Below, piece after piece: positions 55,499 through 64,000 of a DNA stretch of 64,000 bases. The notes under the pieces are model-generated. The model ran no database searches, had not been told where the DNA came from, and saw only the letters and a list, made by a program, of their open reading frames with translations. The position numbers were made by a program, and so were the translations under genes. The DNA comes from Helichrysum umbraculigerum. Lineage: Eukaryota > Streptophyta > Magnoliopsida > Asterales > Asteraceae. Numbering within the stretch: the first letter of the stretch is position 1; every line of letters begins with the position of its first letter. The stretch covers positions 75,544,501-75,608,500 of the forward strand of contig CATIUR010000003.1 in the NCBI GenBank assembly GCA_949592205.1. The letters are read 5' to 3'.

Positions 55499-56031
55499 TT
55501 GTCCATGAGATGTGCCATATTTATTATCGTATTTTTGTATTTCGTCATTTTTACCTTGTTTTCGTTGGGGTTATGACAATTGTTACATTGGAAATTTTTT
55601 TTTGAATTATATGAAATGTACATTTTATTTACTTCTTACTTGTGATCTATTTGACATGTGTTGTGCATATTCATTGTTCTACTGTTAATTTATGCCCTTT
55701 GTACAAGTATATGGTGTTACGAGAACTTGAAGGATAGTTATGTGGGTGAAAGAACACTTTTACGATTATGGCAGCCGACGTAATTGAAGAAGGTGTTTCG
55801 ACACATGCATATCTATCTAACGGTTTTTGAGTATACCATATGCTACCTGTAAAGGAGCACAAAGGATGAGCTGGAATTCAAATGCATCCTTTTGTTCTTT
55901 TTCATTGTGAAATCCTGTTCTTACATGCATGAAAAGGGTTACTAGTCGATATATGAATTCATGTGTGTATAAACTCTATCTTTATCCTTCTATTGTGCTA
56001 AATCGTGATATGTTTTCCCATTGTAGTGATC
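55499..56031 (+). other. Element D leader between the small frame and gag
   Basis: 533 bp without a coding frame. A pyrimidine-rich stretch ending in TTGTAG lies directly before the gag start codon and resembles a 3' splice site. No matching donor was identified with confidence. Confidence 0.5.
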
Positions 56032-59000
56032 ATGCCACCAAGACGTTCTGCGCGTGTTGAAAATAGGGGTAGTGGTATTAGAGGTGGAGGCCGAACAGGC
56101 GACCATACTGGTAGGGGTGGTGGCCGTACCGGAGGCCTTACAGGTGGAGGTGACGAGGGTACTGGGGGTGAGGTACCCAATGTTGCCGCGATAATTGCGG
56201 AACAACTGCAGGCATTATTGCCTAATATTGTTGCACACGTTACTCAGGGCGTGCTACAGGGTACAGGGACAGGTGGTGGCGGAGAAGAAGAGGAAAATCT
56301 TAATGGGGAACCTGATGGTGATGATGGAACTGTTAATGGAGCGGCTGCTAGAGGATGTACTTATAAGGAGTTTAAGGCATGCAAACCACGAGACTTTGAT
56401 GGCAAAGGGGGAGCGATTGCCTGCTCTAGATGGATCGAGAAGATGGAGTCGGTGTTGGATATAAGTAATTGCGCCGAAGAACATATGGTTAGATATGCAT
56501 CTACTGAGTTGTCGGGTAAGGCGTTGACTTGGTGGAATATGCAGGTTCAGGCCAGGGGAAGGCCTGCTGCTGTGGGTATGACATGGGAAGAGTTTAAGGC
56601 ACTGTTAGTAGAGGAGTACTGTTCTACAAATGAAATGGACAAGTTAGAGAAAGAGTTTTTGGAGCATAAGATGGTGAGGGCTAATCATGCAGCGTACACC
56701 GACCGTTTCCACGAATTAGCCAAGTTGATTCCGAGTATGGTAACACCTGAGTCGAGAAGGATTAAAAAGTATTTAGGGGGATTGGTGCCAGAAATTAAGG
56801 GAATGGTTGAGGTGACTGAACCAGCCACTATTCAGAGTGTGATTTTGAAAGCTGGGGCTCTTACTGAGGAGATGGTAAGAAATGGTGCATTGAAAAGGGG
56901 AAACGAGAAGAGTAAGGAGGTCGTTGAATCTAGCAAGACTCGGGTTAGTGAAATGGGTACTAAGAGGGTTAAAGTGGGCAAGAGTTTTGTAGTCGCCAAC
57001 ACTGAAAGGAGGGGTTATACTGGTCCTCTTCCATACTGTGAGAAATGTAATTACCATCATGCCATTACTGCTTCATGTCGATTCTGTACGAAATGTAATC
57101 GAGTGGGTCACTATCCTGGTGAGTGCCGAGTTCCGGTGCGTTCTGTGGTACCGGTTAATGCTGTGAGGGGTGCTAATGGGTGTTTTGAATGTGGGGCTTT
57201 GGATCACTATGTCAATGTTTGCCCTAGGTTGGCTAGGACAGTGAGAGCTGTAGGAAATAATAATAATACTCGGGGTCCGACTATGATTGGTAATCAGAAT
57301 CGGGGTCGTGCTACAAACACTGCTCCTGGGAGGTCTTTTGTTATGAATGCTAGTGAGGCACGACAGGCACCCAACATTGTGACCGGTACGTTTCTGTTAA
57401 ATGATCATTTTGCTACGGTTTTATTTGACAGTGGTGCCGATTTTAGCTTTATATCTGTGGAATTTGTGCCTATACATGATATTATACCTAGTAAGCTGGA
57501 CGTCGTGTATGAAATTGAAATTGCGGATGGGAAACGGGTAGACTTGAATGAGGTTATTAAAAATTGTACACTCGTATTGGAGGATCATACTTTCAGCATT
57601 GACCTAATACCTTTTGGGATCGGTAGCTTTAATGTTATAGTAGGTATGGATTGGATGTCGAAATATAGGGCCGAAATTGTGTGCTTCGAAAAGGTGGTCC
57701 GTATACCTATGCCAGATGGCAGTATGTTGGAAGTCTCTGGGGAACAACCGGAGACTAAATGTGTTAAGCTTATGAGTGCAAATTCTGGGGAATTAAAACT
57801 TGAAAATGTCCTTATTGTTCGTGATTTTCCTAACGTTTTTCCGGATGATTTGCCGGGATTACCTCCTCTTCGATCTGTTGAGTTTCGCATTGATCTTATT
57901 CCTGGAGCGACCCCAGTTGCTAAAGCTCCATATCGTTTGGCTCCTTCCGAAATGCAAGAATTGTCCACTCAACTACAGGAGCTCCAAGACAAGGGTTTCA
58001 TTCGCCCTAGTCACTCTCCTTGGGGAGCACCTGTTCTGTTCGTCAAAAAGAAAGATGGGTCATTTCGCATGTGTATTGACTATCGTGAACTTAACAAACT
58101 TACGGTCAAGAATCGTTATCCTCTTCCAAGGATAGATGATTTATTTGATCAACTTCAGGGTGCTCAGTGGTTTTCAAAGATTGATCTTCGTTCTGGTTAT
58201 CATCAGTTGAGGGTACATGAGTCGGATATACCAAAGACTGCATTCAGGACTCGTTATGGGCACTTCGAATTTCTCGTTATGCCTTTTGGTCTCAATAATG
58301 CTCCTGCGGTATTCATGGATCTAATGAATCGTGTTTGTAATCCGTCTCTTGATAAATTTGTCATCGTCTTCATTGACGACATCTTGATCTATTCGAAATC
58401 TAAGGAGGATCATAAGATACATCTGAAGCTTATCCTTGAACTCCTTTTGAAAGAACAGCTCTATGCAAAATTCTCGAAATGTGAATTTTGGTTACGCGAG
58501 GTTCATTTTCTTGGTCATGTGGTTAACGAGGCTGGTATTCATGTGGATCCAAGTAAGATTGAGGCGGTGAAAGCTTGGAGGACTCCACAAACTCCTTCTG
58601 AAATTCGTCAGTTCTTGGGTTTGGCTGGATACTATCGGTGTTTTATTGAGAATTTTTCTAGAATTGCTCAACCGCTTACACTGTTGACGCAAAAGGAAAG
58701 GAAATTTGTTTGGGGTGAGAAACAGGAGGAAGCATTTCAAACTTTGAAGAATGCTTTGTTTGAGGCACCGATTCTGGCGTTACCTGATGGCTCGGATGAT
58801 TTTGTGGTTTATTGCGACGCGTCTAACCAAGGGTTGGGATGTGTTTTGATGCAGCGAGGGAAGGTGATAGCTTATGCATCTAGGCAACTTAAGGTGCACG
58901 AGAAAAACTACACTACTCACGATTTGGAATTGGGTGCGGTGGTCTTTGCACTCAAGTGTTGGAGGCATTATCTGTATGGGACAAAGAGTGTGATTTATAG

Positions 59001-60657
59001 TGATCACAAGAGCTTGCAGCATATCTTTGATCAGAAGGAATTGAATATGAGGCAAAGGAGATGGTTGGAGTTGTTTAGTGACTATGATTGTGAAATTCGC
59101 TACCATCCGGGAAAGGCGAATGTGGTGGCTGATGCTTTGAGCAGAAAGGAAAGGGTTAAGCCAAGGAGAGTGAGAGCGATGAGGTTAACCATTCATTCGG
59201 GTATTAAGGAGAAGTTGGTTGAGGCTCAGTTGGAAGCACTACTGGGTCCCAATGTTGAAGGAGAGTCATTGCGAGGGTTAGATGGACAGTTGGAGCGTAA
59301 GGATGAGGGAATGTATTACTTCATTGATAGACTGTGGATTCCGTTACTAGGCGGCCTGAGGACGCTGGTGATGGATGAGACTCATAAGTCTAAGTACTCG
59401 ATTCATCCGGGGGCAGATAAGATGTATCATGATATGAAAGATTTGTATTGGTGGCCGGGCATGACGAAGGATATTGCACTATACGTTAGTCAATGTATGA
59501 CTTGCTTGAAGGTCAAGGCTGAACATCAAAGACCGTCAGGATTACTACAACAACCGGAAATTCCTGAGTGGAAGTGGGAAAACATTGCTATGGATTTTAT
59601 CACTAAGCTGCCTAGAACCAGCGGCGGACACGATTCGATTTGGGTTATCGTGGATAGGATGACTAAGTCGGCTCATTTCTTGGCTATCCGCGAGGACTAT
59701 AAGATGGAGAAATTGGTGAGGTTGTACATGAATGAGATTGTAGCGAGGCATGGAGTGCCGGTATGGATTATATCTGATCGCGATGGTCGATTTACTTCTC
59801 GGTTTTGGCAAACGTTACAGAGGGCGTTAGGGACGAGACTGGATATGAGTACGGCTTCCCATCCTCAAACTGATGGGCAAAGTGAGCTTACTATCCAAAC
59901 GTTGGAGGATATGTTGAGGGCTTGCGTTATCGACTTTGGAAGAAACTGGGATACTCACTTACCATTGGTGGAGTTTTCGTATAATAACAGCTACCATTCG
60001 AGTATTCAGTGTGCACCATTTGAGGCACTCTATGGGCGAAAGTGTCGTTCGCCTATAATGTGGGCCGAGGTAGGGGAAAGTCAGTTGATTGGACCGGAAA
60101 TAGTCCAAGAGACTACTGATAAGATTGTGCAAATCAAGGAGAGATTGAAAGTGGCTCGAGATAGACAAAAGAGCTATGCTGATAAACGTCGTAAGCCTTT
60201 GGAATTTGCGGTTGGTGATTACGTGCTATTAAAAGTGTCACCGTGGAAGGGAATTGTTCGTTTTGGTAAAAAGGGAAAACTTGCACCAAGGTTCGTTGGA
60301 CCATTTGAGATTATCGAGCGTGTTGGCCCAGTTGCGTATAGATTAAAATTACCTCAAGAGCTTGGTGGAGTTCACGATGTATTCCATGTGGCGAATTTGA
60401 GGAAGTGTTTAGCTGATCAGACTTTGCAAGTACCTTTAGAAGAGATTCGGATTGACCCTAAACTTCACTTTGTAGAAGAACCGGTTGAGATTAAGGATCG
60501 TGAGGTTAAGAAGCTGAAGCGTAGTAAGATTCCGATTGTTAAGGTTCGTTGGAACGCCAAGAGAGGTCTTGAGTTCACTTGGGAGCGCGAGGACCAAATG
60601 AAACTAAAGTATCCACATCTTTTTGGTGATCATATTGGCAGTACTAGTTCCAGTTGA
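56032..60657 (+). CDS. Element D gag-pol polyprotein (1541 residues)
   Basis: One open frame from the first ATG (MPPRRSARVENRG). Gag capsid domain about 110-290 (TWWNMQ, WEEFKALL); two CCHC knuckles near 352 (CTKCNRVGHYPGEC) and 383 (CFECGALDHYVNVC); protease near 465 (LFDSGADFSFIS); reverse transcriptase with FIDDILIYS near 780; RNase H from about 925 (VYCDASNQGLGCVL); integrase with His-His-Cys-Cys finger near 1117-1160, then catalytic Asp near 1187, Asp near 1248 and Glu near 1284; chromodomain-like end about 1483-1533 (EPVEIKDREVKKLKRSKIP). All catalytic residues I could check are present, and there is no stop. The chromodomain-like end suggests targeting to heterochromatin, as known for chromoviruses. 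Gag and pol share one frame, so no frameshift is needed. Confidence 0.95.
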   Translation: MPPRRSARVENRGSGIRGGGRTGDHTGRGGGRTGGLTGGGDEGTGGEVPNVAAIIAEQLQALLPNIVAHVTQGVLQGTGTGGGGEEEENLNGEPDGDDGTVNGAAARGCTYKEFKACKPRDFDGKGGAIACSRWIEKMESVLDISNCAEEHMVRYASTELSGKALTWWNMQVQARGRPAAVGMTWEEFKALLVEEYCSTNEMDKLEKEFLEHKMVRANHAAYTDRFHELAKLIPSMVTPESRRIKKYLGGLVPEIKGMVEVTEPATIQSVILKAGALTEEMVRNGALKRGNEKSKEVVESSKTRVSEMGTKRVKVGKSFVVANTERRGYTGPLPYCEKCNYHHAITASCRFCTKCNRVGHYPGECRVPVRSVVPVNAVRGANGCFECGALDHYVNVCPRLARTVRAVGNNNNTRGPTMIGNQNRGRATNTAPGRSFVMNASEARQAPNIVTGTFLLNDHFATVLFDSGADFSFISVEFVPIHDIIPSKLDVVYEIEIADGKRVDLNEVIKNCTLVLEDHTFSIDLIPFGIGSFNVIVGMDWMSKYRAEIVCFEKVVRIPMPDGSMLEVSGEQPETKCVKLMSANSGELKLENVLIVRDFPNVFPDDLPGLPPLRSVEFRIDLIPGATPVAKAPYRLAPSEMQELSTQLQELQDKGFIRPSHSPWGAPVLFVKKKDGSFRMCIDYRELNKLTVKNRYPLPRIDDLFDQLQGAQWFSKIDLRSGYHQLRVHESDIPKTAFRTRYGHFEFLVMPFGLNNAPAVFMDLMNRVCNPSLDKFVIVFIDDILIYSKSKEDHKIHLKLILELLLKEQLYAKFSKCEFWLREVHFLGHVVNEAGIHVDPSKIEAVKAWRTPQTPSEIRQFLGLAGYYRCFIENFSRIAQPLTLLTQKERKFVWGEKQEEAFQTLKNALFEAPILALPDGSDDFVVYCDASNQGLGCVLMQRGKVIAYASRQLKVHEKNYTTHDLELGAVVFALKCWRHYLYGTKSVIYSDHKSLQHIFDQKELNMRQRRWLELFSDYDCEIRYHPGKANVVADALSRKERVKPRRVRAMRLTIHSGIKEKLVEAQLEALLGPNVEGESLRGLDGQLERKDEGMYYFIDRLWIPLLGGLRTLVMDETHKSKYSIHPGADKMYHDMKDLYWWPGMTKDIALYVSQCMTCLKVKAEHQRPSGLLQQPEIPEWKWENIAMDFITKLPRTSGGHDSIWVIVDRMTKSAHFLAIREDYKMEKLVRLYMNEIVARHGVPVWIISDRDGRFTSRFWQTLQRALGTRLDMSTASHPQTDGQSELTIQTLEDMLRACVIDFGRNWDTHLPLVEFSYNNSYHSSIQCAPFEALYGRKCRSPIMWAEVGESQLIGPEIVQETTDKIVQIKERLKVARDRQKSYADKRRKPLEFAVGDYVLLKVSPWKGIVRFGKKGKLAPRFVGPFEIIERVGPVAYRLKLPQELGGVHDVFHVANLRKCLADQTLQVPLEEIRIDPKLHFVEEPVEIKDREVKKLKRSKIPIVKVRWNAKRGLEFTWEREDQMKLKYPHLFGDHIGSTSSS

Positions 60658-60678
60658 AATTCGGGACGAAATTCCTTC

Positions 60679-60691
60679 AACTGGGGGATAC
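60679..60691 (+). other. Polypurine tract of element D
   Basis: CTGGGGGATAC directly before the 3' LTR, the usual start site of plus-strand DNA synthesis. It shares GGGATACT with the tracts of elements A and B. Confidence 0.8.
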
Positions 60692-63103
60692 TATGACATC
60701 CGTCACTAAATGCATCATTTGTAGGTTCGTTCTCAAAAATTCATTTCGCATTCGCGATTAAATCATTCGTAACTTAAACTATATGGGAAAATTTAATTTT
60801 TCATATGGTGTTCAAATAATTCGATTAATTCACAAATACAAGAATTGTTAATTATAAGTCAAAGTCAAATGCATTAATTACGAAACTAGGGTTTCTGGAT
60901 TTCTCAAAATCGCGACGGGATTACCCAGATATCGCGACGCGATTTGCCAGTTAAATCGCGACGCGATTATACCCAAATGACGACGCGATCCCGTGTCGGT
61001 CAGACTTGATATATATACGTATTTATAAACCCTAACTCGTATTCCACAAACCTACAGCCGTATTTGACGAACCTGGAGCGTATTGTTCAGTGTATTTTCG
61101 ATTTCCAAAGTGCAATAACATAATCACATCATTCCTCAATCGTTTTATTGATCGAGAGACTTTGTATACGCATACCTTGGTAAGATTCATGTTTTAATCT
61201 TTCGTTCTTTTCGTAATCTGGATGCATGATGAAGAAATTCTCATGCTATGATGTTTATCTACAGATTCTCAAGGATTCCATCATGCGGATTCGTATTAGT
61301 CGGTATAAAATTCTTTCCGAATCATTCGTTTCATCATATTTCGGTTATTCGTTATTGCCGGTTATTTTCCGTTCATTATCATTGTATTCCGGGTAAATGA
61401 AATGGTTAGAACATTAATAAAATCAGTATATATGATGTTAGGATTAAGAGTTTTGATTGTTGTTGCGGTATGGATTGGTTATATATGTGATTAGGGTTGA
61501 TCTAATATAAACCCTAATCTGATCAGAAATTTTGTTCGGATTGGGAAGCTTGTAACTTGGTCAAATCACGATGGTTTTTGTTGAAAAAGGAGTCTAAACA
61601 TAAGTACTTTGAGTCTTCTTTCAAATGACATCGGTTTCATGGCTAAATGTGGAGTATACGTTGGTCAAAATGATTTTACAAGATGATATGTCATTTCTGA
61701 GTTTCTTGGTTCCAAATTTCAGTTGAGTTGTCGATTTTTGAAACGTGTCTTAAACTAAGAATTTGATCTTTATATTTTGACTGGAGTGTCTTTAAAGTGT
61801 TAAGTATTTTCTTTAAAAATATGATAGTCATTTGAACCTCTAAGTATTTTAAGTAAATTAAAACTTTTGTGAAGTCAGAAAGAGTCAACAGTTTAGAGCA
61901 GATTACTTTGTTGAATTTTTAAAAATAGAAAATCAATGTAAACGAATCTGGGAAAATTATTGAGTCTTCTAAACACATTAAAGTATCGTTGGTAAAAATT
62001 TTAGAGTCAAATGGTTTCAGTAAGTATTATTTAAAAATTCGTGAAGTGGGTCCAAATTTCTGATCACAATCTGAGTTTTCATTTAGGATTAATTCTTGAA
62101 ATAATACACTATTAGAATTGTGAGGAAACATATTAGAAGTGTTTGGGTTGTGGAATACAATGGAATGACCTAGTTATGCCTAGGTTATGACCCATACGTA
62201 TTATGACATTGTAGATTGGCGAACTGATTAGTGATTATAGTTAAGGGGCGATACTTGCATCAGTTTTTGAGGTGAGTTTTGCGGCCCCATTTTCTTTACT
62301 TATTTTCCGTTGGGGGAAAAGAATGCTCAAAATGATTTCGAACTGTTTTCTTATGCTGTGTAAACTATCTGAGTTTTATGTTTTGGACATTATGATTGAA
62401 TAAGTGACATTCTGATTGTTGTGGACTGATTGCTGATTGTTGTGGACTGATTGCTGATTGTTCGGATGAGTCTTGTGTCTTCGGGACCTTGACGATACTC
62501 CATATTTCTTACTAATACGGATATGATTATTGATAGTACTATCGGACGACGGTCCCGCTCTTGTGATAGATACGTTATCCTTGAGTGAATATTATCCAGG
62601 AACGGAACGGATTGCTTATGGTAGATGAGTTGGTTATCTTATGTGCTTATTTCATATCATATGTCCTACTTACTAAATTAACACAGCAAAACTATATTCT
62701 TTGTGTATGTGTCTTATCAAACCTGCTTAACTCACCAACATACGTGTTGACGTTTTCGAGCATATCTTTTCAGGTAATTCTAGTGGACTGAAGATAGAGG
62801 ACAAGAAAGCTTAGTGGACCTCTAGGTTGCATTTAAGCTAAACTTTGAAACTATCGTTTGAGGTGGAACATTTGCATTCTAATAATTTGGGAAATGCGTG
62901 TTTTGCCTTAACATTTGATTATGGATTATGGTTTGGTTATCTTTTTCATTGTTGATATGTACATGTAGCGTGAGCTCCTATTCATGTTACTTGTATCATA
63001 ACACATTGGATATTTATTTTTTCATATAGACGTCTTTATAATAATGTGTTGTGATACTATCATTGTTGTACCCCGTTGTTTCCGCTTTAGACGGGGTGTG
63101 ACA
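60692..63103 (+). repeat. Element D 3' LTR
   Basis: 2412 bp, same length as the 5' LTR and nearly identical. It begins TATGACATCC where the other has TGTGACATCC, a change of the canonical TG end. It ends GGGTGTGACA. Confidence 0.97.
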
Positions 63104-63108
63104 ATTTG
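63104..63108. repeat. Right target-site duplication of element D (ATTTG)
   Basis: Matches 52455-52459; gag of element B resumes after it. Confidence 0.95.
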
Positions 63109-63265
63109 GTAGGCCACGGAATTGACAAAGGTTTAGGACTAATTGAACAATGTGGGGCTTTAATTCAAATGAGGCTCTATCGGTTTCCGGATAGACAATT
63201 GGTCCTCCTCAACCTTCAATCAAAGGTTTAGAGTTTTCAGCAAGAGTTATACGTGTAGCTGTCAT
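63109..63265 (-). pseudogene. Element B gag, N-terminal part
   Basis: ATG at 63263-63265 reads MTATRITLAENSKPLIEG, then TGA where element A has Arg, then GGPI and a stretch aligning with the start of A gag (ASFELK.HIVQL). It is cut off by element D. Confidence 0.85.
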
Positions 63266-63428
63266 AGTCTCATTGGCAGGTGGTTGACTAGTTGAGTGGA
63301 TAGGGGTGGTAATTTATAAAAGTAGTAAAAGGAAGGAAAAACAAAGAAAGACGTAAAGGGTTTAAGGAATTCTAAAGGTTCACTAGTAAGTAAGTTCGTC
63401 TTAACGCCTAAGGATCGTACAGTTGGCT

Positions 63429-63445
63429 CCCCGGCAGCGGCGCCA
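63429..63445 (-). other. Primer-binding site of element B (tRNA-Asp)
   Basis: The minus strand reads TGGCGCCGCTGCCGGGG, one mismatch to the complement of the plant tRNA-Asp 3' end. Same place relative to the LTR as in element A. Confidence 0.92.
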
Positions 63446-63451
63446 AAAACC

Positions 63452-63769
63452 TGATGCGTCACCAGCGGTCGGTAAAGGAAATTACTTACCCTTTGTCATT
63501 GCACCGGCTACTGGCGACGGGCATAAGTGGGTGTTTTAAATTTGTAATTGCGGGGCCTAAGTTTTCCCTAACAATGCTAATCCTAAAGGTGAGCTAGTGG
63601 TAGATATGACCTAGAGTCGTTCTTCAAACCGACTGAATTGAAACTAAGGCGTGGCAGATGAGGGCTTTCAAACTAGTGAAGGGTTTGTAAAATAGTGGAG
63701 GAGTTTTGGTTTTTTCTATTAACTAACTTAGGCAAGTAAATATATAAAAGCGAAATAAAAATAAAAGAT
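63452..63769 (-). repeat. Element B 5' LTR, first part
   Basis: Matches the first 300 bp of 45473-47905, with scattered differences. At 63770 the match breaks because another element has inserted. The rest of this LTR must lie beyond the window. Confidence 0.92.
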
Positions 63770-64000
63770 TGATGTCATGTAAACGGGGCTATAGTTTTAA
63801 AATGGAAATTACCTTACTTGCTAAAACACAACTTAGGAAAGAATACCTGATCGTATAATAGTATAGTATGATAAGTCCGGATCGAACACAGGCAACGAAT
63901 GTCAATTCAAATAAAATGGAAATCGTTACAAATAATTAAAGCAATAAATAAGGGAAATGTTTTAGTTCCGGATGAACAATTGACTAACAATTATGAAAAG
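63770..64000. mobile_element. Element F: start of another inserted element, probably an LTR
   Basis: Starts TGATGTCATG immediately where the B LTR match ends; AAGAT before it may be the target duplication. No coding. It has no clear match elsewhere in the window. The TG start and abrupt junction suggest an LTR, but its end is not visible. Confidence 0.55.

Larger units (their letters stand above)
52460..63103 (+). mobile_element. Element D: apparently intact chromovirus (Tekay/Del-like Ty3/gypsy)
   Basis: 10.6 kb with two 2412-bp LTRs, ATTTG duplications, an initiator tRNA-Met primer site, a small leader frame, one uninterrupted gag-pol frame ending in a chromodomain-like segment, and a polypurine tract. 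The LTRs differ at about 20 sites by eye, so insertion is recent. The right LTR starts TA instead of TG. It lies inside element B gag, opposite in direction. Confidence 0.96.
45473..64000 (-). mobile_element. Element B: non-autonomous Athila-like element, relative of A (extends past window)
   Basis: Left LTR 45473-47905, internal region with ORF3, protease and gag on the minus strand, primer site at 63429-63445, and right LTR from 63452. The 10.6-kb element D splits gag, and insertion F interrupts the right LTR at 63770. As in A, no reverse transcriptase or integrase of its own is present. It matches A in primer type, polypurine tract, gag, protease and ORF3, but the LTRs and proteins are strongly diverged, so it is a sister family. 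Confidence 0.9.

Noticed and set aside
56005..56031. Upstream extension of gag-pol to a GTG codon
   Set aside because: The first ATG at 56032 gives the usual MPPRR-type start; the extension would need a non-ATG start.

Overview
The window is nuclear DNA of a flowering plant, probably a eudicot; I cannot name the family. The evidence is a spliced SIZ1-type SUMO ligase gene with AT-rich introns, a tRNA-derived SINE, a Stowaway-type MITE, and about 50 kb of nested LTR retrotransposons of plant clades (Athila-like and chromovirus Ty3/gypsy, plus Ty1/copia).

Layout. (1) 900-10872, minus strand: a 16-exon gene for a 660-residue E3 SUMO ligase with SAP, PHD, PINIT, SP-RING and a SUMO-interacting motif. 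Its sixth intron carries microsatellites and a 530-bp MITE. (2) About 11.2-12.7 kb: AT-rich upstream DNA with a SINE. (3) 12676-38894: element A, an Athila-like element on the minus strand with matching GAGGG target duplications. Inside it sit element C (16389-30777, a defective chromovirus, TCAAA duplications), a solo LTR of A's own family inside C (20869-23353, AAGTC duplications), and a Stowaway MITE. (4) About 39.0-45.5 kb: element E, a decayed copia element on the minus strand with its 5' end missing. (5) 45473 to beyond the window end: element B, a relative of A, minus strand, split by element D (52460-63103, plus strand). D is an apparently intact young chromovirus with 2412-bp LTRs, ATTTG duplications and one open gag-pol frame. 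(6) 63770 onward: the start of a further insertion, F, inside B's 5' LTR.

How the parts relate. A and B both have a primer site for tRNA-Asp and code for gag and an aspartic protease, but neither contains reverse transcriptase, RNase H or integrase. In that place both encode the same kind of acidic, probably helical, repeated protein ('ORF3'), which I do not recognise. In B it lies in the same frame as the protease, with one stop codon between. They look like one family of non-autonomous elements with an undescribed third module, and this is my main candidate for a new system. A second pattern is that every LTR family here carries a cluster of short, mostly palindromic repeats; in A, B, D and E the cluster lies just 5' of a TATA box.

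All exon joints, LTR ends and homologies were read by eye. No alignment or database search was run.
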